A DNA stretch of 64,000 bases, taken from Spisula solida (lineage: Eukaryota > Mollusca > Bivalvia > Venerida > Mactridae). Position 1 is the first letter of the stretch. Each line of letters opens with the position of its first letter. The stretch spans positions 946,001 through 1,010,000 of the forward strand of contig OX365954.1 in NCBI GenBank assembly GCA_947247005.1, written 5' to 3'. Positions 51,201-60,200 of this stretch are shown here, in pieces. A program made the translations under genes and the position numbers. A model generated the notes under the pieces. It did no database searches. It saw only the letters and a list, made by a program, of their open reading frames with translations, and was not told the origin of the DNA.

Positions 51201-54200
51201 TGAATTCCTTGTATCACACAAGCATCAACCTATCTCTTCTCCTTGAGGTCATTTGCCAGTTAGGCAGAGATAAAACCGTACTACAACTGACTGTCGAAAG
51301 CAAAAAAGATAAATCATACATTTCAAAGATAGTGAAGTTTTCAAATTTCTGTAGTACATATTTAAGTTGCTGTGCCATTCCTAAAATATATTTTCATTCT
51401 AAACATATTCTGTTTCTTATTACCCAGTTAATATTTTAAATGTTCATACCTGCTTGTAATTCAAACATACCAACACATTTTAAATTTTAATTTACAAGCC
51501 GTAAATATTAAAGTTTTTAATGAATTTATAAATTTATGAAAAACTTTATTAATTACGACATGAAATTTATAAATTCATTAAAAACTATTAATTACGGCAT
51601 GTAATTCTAATTGTATATGAATACAGTGATGAATGTCACAGTGAACACTGACTTTCGTAATTAATTTTAAAGGTTTCTTGGCTTGTGGCCATGGTGAACT
51701 GCAATTATAGTTCATAACCGTATTGGTCATTATCCTATATATATATGCATATATTTACAATCGCAATTGCATAATTATTATGTTTTCAAGTCACATTTCC
51801 TTTACATTTTATATGCCAAAATGCTACATCTGTTACGGAAGCAATTTGAGCATTGAATGATATTCTGATTTACACTGACATTTAAACTTAATCAGACCAT
51901 GAACCATATAATCTTTTCTTGATGTTTTTTGTTAGTCCACAAACATCAACTTATATGATACCAGAGGATTTCATCACTGAATATGATAAAAAGTTTCTAA
52001 CATTTTCATCACATGGACGTTTATCGTAAACTCCATATACATATATATGACAATAATATGGTTTGACATTTTAAATGTTTTGATATCAGGAGGAAAGTGG
52101 ATTTGCCTACCGGTCTAATGTAAATAAGCCTGGTATAGTGTGGACAGGTTCCCCATTATTTTATCATCAGCTGCTTGCCACATATATATATCGTATTACA
52201 TTTGGATCTGGCAAATGTCAAATTGTATAATTGAGTGAGGCTTTGAAAACCCAAACATATTTTGGCATTTAAATCACATTATTCCTTACAATGTTTACAA
52301 ATATTTCATATTAGGGTTTAAAGTATTCAACTGTCTACCTAATTTAATAGTTTAACTTTAACAATAACCATATCTTAACAAATGGTTATCATAAAATGCT
52401 CTGCTGAAAACATAAGGAAATAGCACATAGCAGGATTTGGCTCTAACCCCTCGATTTACACATGTTTGCCCCAGTCAGCGATTTTGGTACAATTAACCAA
52501 TTAAGGCTGACCACCTTGGTCAATGGTTAGCCAAAGGTTTTTTTAACATAGGGTTCAACGAATTACAGGTACAAAATGTGATGAAACATATTGTCACATG
52601 ATCCTTCCTTGAATGCTTTCAATCACTAATTATGTTGGATTAACAAGCATGAAGATGGTATACACAATATAACTACAGTAAAATCTCTCCAAAGCACCCC
52701 CCTCTGTATAGCAACAGTCTCTCTACAACAAAAACTTCAAACTTTCCCTGAGCTGATGTTTACTGCTAATTTAACCTCTGTAAAGCAACAACCTCTTAAC
52801 GAAAGCCACAATTTATATCTCCTTAATGGTGTTGCTCTACAGAGGTCGTACTGTAATCTTATTCAGAATACTGAAGGTAACTAGAAAGGATATATGGAGA
52901 ACAGGTCATTTAGTATTTTGACAAACAATTAAGATTACTGTTTACTTGTTCAGTTGAATCTGTTGAAGATTTAATGGGATGTATACGTGGCCTTCCTCTT
53001 CCATTGCCTGATATTTTCTGTAATAAGATTTTCCTTATATTATAATATAATAGACACCATTATTATGACGAGGACGCTGGAGGTGTAATAACAATACATC
53101 TAAGGGACTTATATTGCACAATTAGCTCGCAGAAATTTACATATTCAATGCAAGAACCTTATAATATATTCATGTATAAAGGTCAAATGCTCTGTACTAT
53201 ACAATACATTGTAAACTTTACCTTCTTAGAAGTTAAGGCATCAACTGAATGTTTTCTTGGACGTCCTCTAGCTTTACCCACTATCTTCTGTAATACAAAT
53301 ATTATAGTAAATACTTCATCATGTATCAATTACAACATGTCAATGTCTAATATTAAAAAAAATGGCATCGGTCATGCTTTTTATCAATTGTATCAATCTG
53401 TTGTTTGTCCTACAGGGGTTCCATTTGACTCGGTGGAGGTTTTGACCCTTGAAATTTCCAAAAAGTCACATTTTTAATCCGGGGTATTTAGCCTATAAAA
53501 TGGTAAAATTTAGTCAAGTGTCAAAATGACCCTTCAGATTCAGAAGCTAGTGGAACCCTGTCCTATATATATTTATTTTCGGCCTGATGGGTTTTCAACC
53601 AATGCCAGTCTGAATTTCTGACATTTTTTTAACGTTTAAGAAGACGGTTCCTAGTAACAGAAAACAACAGTTATACCTTTTCTGAGCTTATGAGAAGAGT
53701 TGAATCTTTTCTAGGACGCCCTCTACCTCGACCAGGAACTTTCTACAATATATTCATACCAAGTAACTATTTCACATATCCACAAAAAACGCATAATTAA
53801 TGGCAAATTCTAGCTTCATGCTGAACCCACACCCGAGTGCAGATGTTTAATACAATATAAATAAAGCTGGAAATAACTTTGTTTATTATAGTGTCACCCT
53901 TATTGAAAGGTCCAGCCAATTTGACTTACGAGAAACCTATATTTCATGCACACAGTTAACAGTAACCTCTCAAATCCCTTCTCGTATTGCCAGACGCCTG
54001 GCAGAGATGGGCCTACAGTAACCATTCTTTAACTAGCTGGCAGCTCACCAACCGACCGCATCAGCTCTAACCCAGCTTCCGCTTCCAAGGCGGTATGTGT
54101 AAACACAAGAAACATAAACATGACAATTCAATGAACTTGGTTCCTGCAATAACAGAACAAACTAGAACTGTCGCCATTCGTCAGACTAATATACCCCCCG

Positions 54201-57200
54201 CGTTGCAAAATCACTGCAGCTAATTCTTTTCTTTATGCACATCTACATGTTGAGGTTGTTCATCTGTGAAAGTTTGAAGAAAATGCTGCAAAAACTGTAG
54301 GAGAAGTTGCGTCCACAAGAACTATTCACTGTATATTGTATAGTGCATAAAAGTACAAAGGGTCATAATTCTGTCAAAAATTGTCGCAGCGTAAATTCTT
54401 TCCTTCATGCACATCTACATGTTGAGGTTGTTCATCTGTGAAAGTTTGAAGGTAATGCTGCAAAAACTGTAGGAGGAGTTGCGTCCACAAGAACTATTCA
54501 CTATATATTGTATAGTGCATAAAAGTACAAAGGGCCATAATTCTGTCAAAAATTGTTGCAGCGTAAATTCTTTCCTTTATGCACATCTACATGTTGAGGT
54601 TGTTCATCTGTGAACGTTTGAAGGAAATGCTGCAAAAACTGTAGGAGGAGTTGCGTCCACAAGAATGCGTCTACGAACGGACGGACAGACGGACGGACAA
54701 GCTGAATCCAGTATACCCCCCCTTACAACTCGTTGTGCGGGGGGTATAAAGACGCACATTTTTCAAATTGTGATAAATATCCCTGCACTGTAACAAAACA
54801 CCAACCAAAATATATGATAACTGCACATCTACAAGATAATATGCCACATACACCAATATAAACACTATGTGTTTGGTTGAAGACCTCTCTCGTTAATGAG
54901 CTTTTAATTTTAACTGGATTGGAATTAAAACTGTTAACAATAACTTTATAAACCAGGCTCCGCAAAACTTTCATTCCTCCTGTTCTGACTGACAAAATTT
55001 GATTAAAACTGACAGAAAGCCTGTATTATTCTATTTAAGATGAAGAGGAACAGTCGCTCATTTTACCAATTAGGACTGACACATTTAAAAACTTTTACCT
55101 ATAAACAGTTATTGATACAATCATAGAGTTACATGATTTATACTACTCACTTGTTTCACGTTATCTATGGGGTGTAAACGTGGTCTGCCTCGACTTTTAC
55201 CAGATAATTTCTGTAAATGAAACACACAAACAAGCATTACTAATTTAATTTGTGTAATAATAATAATAATAATAATAACGACTTTATTTTAAGAGGCGAC
55301 ACAGTTGGGCAAGCCCAGTCTTCCCTGTGAGCCTCTATGCAAAAACATGTGTACATAAATCGTATGACATAAACAATAAACAGTCAGAAGTACAACAACA
55401 AAATATAACAATATTATAGGGCGAGTTATTCAACCTGTTGCAGGTACTTTGCCATTGAATATTTATTACATTGGCCACTGAGGTCGAAACAGATATAGTT
55501 GTTCAATGTACAACAGTAATTTTCATATGAGTCATTTACAATTGACAATTAGAGTTCAGGCACGTACCTGTAAGTGATATAGGCAAGATGACCTCCGACA
55601 GGTTATAAAAATCTAACTATAGTCTACATAGAAATGCAACATGGTATCAAATATATTATGTTACATAGTCAAATTATTAACAAAATCTCAGAATACATTC
55701 ACATTAGGTTTGTCAATCAGAGTAGAACCATGACAGGTAAGACCTTTTGAAGGCTATAAGAGAAGTTGACTGCCGAATATTTAATGGTATATTGTTCCAT
55801 ATAACTGGTCCTGAATAAGCTAGTGATTTTCTACAGAATTCAAGGCGTGGTTTTGGGACATATAGTGTGTTGTTAGAGTGTGATCTTAAAGATCTGTTTT
55901 CTGATTCTTTAAACAGGTTTGACATGTATTCTGGAAAGATGTTGTTAAGAGATTTATATACAAAAATTGCCTTTTTGTAGATGACGCGGTCATGAAATTT
56001 CATCCATTTTAATTCTTGAAATAAATTGTGAGAAGGTGCGTCATAGGGTTTATCCAGAATTATTCGTGCTGCTCTTTTCTGGAATTTGTATAGTTTATCA
56101 GTCAATGTGTCACTACAGTTACCCCATATTGTGCAGCAGTAATCAAGATGTGGCAAAATGTAGGCATTGAAAAATATTTTTCTCATATGTGTAGAAAGAA
56201 ATTGTTTTATTCTTAAAAGCAGGTATAGTAGTGAATTACATTTTTTTAGAATGTGTTCAACTTGAGTATTCCAGCTTAGCTTGTGATCAACGTAGACTCC
56301 TAATATTTTTTCAACTTCAGTAAAGTCAATACTTTGATCATGAAGCAGAAGTTTCTGGTCATTATTTAAGGAATGTCTGTAAATATTGTTTGATGGAGAG
56401 ATCACCATTGCTTTAGTCTTTTGAGGATTTGGTATCATTGAGTTTCTCTGACACCAATCATTGACTGTATTAAGACTAGTTTGTAGGGTTTCATGAACAG
56501 TATGTAAGGATGGCCCAACTGCAGTGATAGTTGTATCATCTGCAAACATGTCTGTAGAAGAATTTTGTAAGTGCAAAGGCAAATCATTAATGTAAAGAAT
56601 GAATAGTATGGGTCCAAGGACAGAGCCTTGGGGAACGCCTGATGTTACTTTAAGTGAAGATGATAACTTTCCTTGTATAGACACTTGTTGGCTACGTTCA
56701 GACAGATATGACTTAAACCAATTCTGAGAACTAAGGGAAATATTGTATTCTACCATTTTTTCAAGTAAAAGAGAGTGGTTAATCAGATCAAATGCCTTAG
56801 TAAGATCCAGAAAGACCGTCCCAACAAGGTGGTTATTGTTAATAGCATCAATCCATGAGTCTACAACAGAAGTGAGAGCAGTATCACAGGAGTGATTAGT
56901 ACGGAAGCCAGATTGGGTTTTATGAATAAGTGAGTGGCTTTCAAGGTATTCTTTTAAAGTGTCACTAACATGTTTTTCTAGGATCTTAGATAGTACTGGA
57001 AGAATAGATATGGGACGATAATTGTTGGGATCAGATTTGGACCCCTTCTTAAAAATTGGAATAACTTTTGCTGTCTTGAAAACTGATGGGAAACAGGATT
57101 TTGAAATACATTGGTTAAAAATATGTGTTAGGGGGCCAGATATGATATTGGCACTCATTTTAAGATACTTAGCTCCCAATCCATCCAATCCTGTTGATTT

Positions 57201-60200
57201 GCTTGCATCAAGTGCCAGGAGTTGTTTGGATACAAATTCTTGCGAAACATGAGGAATGGTAAAAGAAGTAGACTGGTTTATGTGACTGGTGACATATTCA
57301 TGTAAGACTGTTTTGTCTTCTTTGGTTAAGATCGAACATTCATTTGGAGCCATTTTGAATATGTCAGTAAAATAAGTGTTAAAAGTTTCAGCAGTCTTTT
57401 GAGTACCCTCTATTACATTCCCTGACTGGTCAGTGATAAAATTGGTTTGACTTTTGGATGATTTACCAGACAGATCTTTCAAGTTTTTCCATAGTTTCTT
57501 TGGATTATTTTTATTTTCATTTATCGTATCATTATAAAATGACATTTTGGCACTGTGTATCAGGCTTTTTAATTGATTGCGCCAGTATTTGTAATTTTGT
57601 TTATCATTGATCACTTTTGCACTGTCTCGGTTTTTCATTGCATCTACAATTGTAGGGTTAAACCAATCAGGTAGATTGGTATGTTTTACCCGTTTTTGCT
57701 TCATAGGAGCATGGAAATCAAGACTTGTTGTGAAAAGGTCCATAAAATAGTCCAGTGAGTCGTTTGGATCATCATAAATTTCTAAAACTGACCATGGCTG
57801 GGTTTCTAGTGATTGAAGGAAGTCATTTTCAATGAAATGTTTAGTATTCCTGTATGATACGATATTATGTTTTGGTCCACTGCTGATGTTAACAGAAGAA
57901 ATTTTACGCGTGAAACATACAGGGTAATGGTCACTTAAAGCTAGCTTAGGTATTTGAATGTCAACTATGCTACATGGCGTATTAGTGTAAATATGATCGA
58001 TAATTGTAGAAGAGGTTGCTGTTACTCTGGTGGGTGTGTCTACCAACTGTTTTAGGTTGAAAGCATTTGTTATATTATTCCAAGAAGTGTTTACTAGTTC
58101 AGAGTTTACGATATTGAAATTAAAATCGCCTGTCAAGATAATTTCTTTGTTTTCGGAGTATATTTTTTCAAGAATCTTTTCCAATTCCTCATTCCAACTA
58201 TTATTAGATGATGGTGGTCGGTAAATATGGCCAAAAAGGAAAGGTTTCTGCTTAGAAGAACGTATTTCTAGCCAAATGGCTTCTATGTTTTCATTTTCAA
58301 GGTCTAGTCTTTGTGAGCATTGGAGATTACATTTCACATATGTAACCAACCCTCCTCCATTGGTTTGCCTATCACGTCGAAAAAGGTTGAAGTTATTTAA
58401 TTGAAACTCACTATCATTGAATTGATTGTTTAAAAATGTTTCAGAAATACATAATACATCAATTTCGTCATGTTCATTTACTAAAATCTTCAATTGGTCA
58501 AATTTAGGGAATAAATAATGAATATTAAGATGAAAAAATTTGAGTCCTTGTTTCTTGAAATATTTTCCTGCTGTCATGTCTTCGTTATTTACAGCAGAAT
58601 TATGTTCAGCACTTAATAAATCACTGTCATTACATATAAGGGTAGTCTGTAGAAGATCTAAATGATTATCTAACAAGTTTCGAGGTTGCAAACGGTTTTC
58701 TACTTCATGTGTTGTTCTTTGGGTATCAGCAGTATGTACGGATGTAACATCATTTAGAGTGTTATCTAGTATCTGGTTTTGTTGTGGTGTCTTGGATATC
58801 GTTGATTGTTGTTCCAATTTGTGTCCCAGTCCTGACGAAAATTTGCGGTAGACGTAGTCATGTTTGTGATTGGTAGTCCATGAACTTTGTGAATGACTGT
58901 TTTTCTGGGGGGTGGTCCGTGGTGTCATTGACAATGTGCAATTCCCGACTTAGTAATGCGAAATTTGCGAGAGAATAATGATTTCGCGTTTCAACATGCT
59001 CGCGAGTATTAGCGAAAATAAAACTCTCGCTAAAAAAGTAATTTACAGTATCAAGGACATGATGCACGTGTCAACTCATGTCTTAACTCATAACTTTGTC
59101 AATTCTTTGAATTTTTCCATCAAAGAACTTTTATTTTGTGCTGAAAAGACAATTCTTTCTAGTGTAGATTTCCTGATTATTCCGGATTTATAAGACCCCT
59201 GAAATTGGTACTAGAGACACCATAGACAAATCATGTTTTCATAAAGAAATTATCAATGAAATCACCTGTTTTACAGGATGTTTTCTAGGACGTCCTCTTC
59301 TTTTCTTCAATGACTCCTATAAACACACAGAATTAAAGGAACAGATCAAACAAGACTGCGTTCAATAAACGCTTATGCCCCCATGGAAGCATAGTCCATA
59401 AAAAAGCTAAGTCAATCAGAGGCCATAATTCTGTTAAAATGTTGGATAGGGTTACATAGCTTTGACAATGTAAGGGGCTTATGATGGTAAACAAGTATGT
59501 CAAGTTTGAAGACAACGCCTTGATGTAAGACGAAATTTAAGTTAACAAGTTAATAATTGGACGCTAAATAAGTCTTAGTCCAAAATTAGGAGAATGTGAA
59601 GGTCAAAATGAGGTTAGGTGATATAGGTGTGTGGAGAATGTCCAAATACAACAACCATGCAAGTATGAAAGCTTTGTAGCAAGCCATATTAATGCTAGAA
59701 GAAACGGTCAATTTGGGTTAACCAAGAATTTGGCCCTTCAATATGTCTAAGTCCAAAATTAGGTCAAGGTGAAAGGTCCAAATTATAAGGGTTAAGTGAT
59801 ACAGGACTGGTGCGTGGAGAGCGTTCATATACAACATCCATGCAAGTAGGAAAGCTTTGTAGAAAGCCATATTAATGCTAGAAGAAATGGTAAATTTGGG
59901 TAAACCGGATTGACAGGCTAACGGACGGACAGGTGAATCACTATATGCCTCCCGATCTATCGATATGGGGCATAAAAATAACTTCACATGTACAGGTTGC
60001 CATTTTGACCAGGGGTATCGGACACAGAGCCTAAAATTCAAAATCCTGAAAATTATATATATGCGGCCGACCATTTTTGCCAAAAAAGAGGCCTTCAACC
60101 ACATTATTTCCAATTTGAACTCTTTTATTGAATAAAAACTTTGACTGCCTTTTCTTGAGATTTTTTATCAAATAACTGATTTTGGGCAGAAATCATAGCT

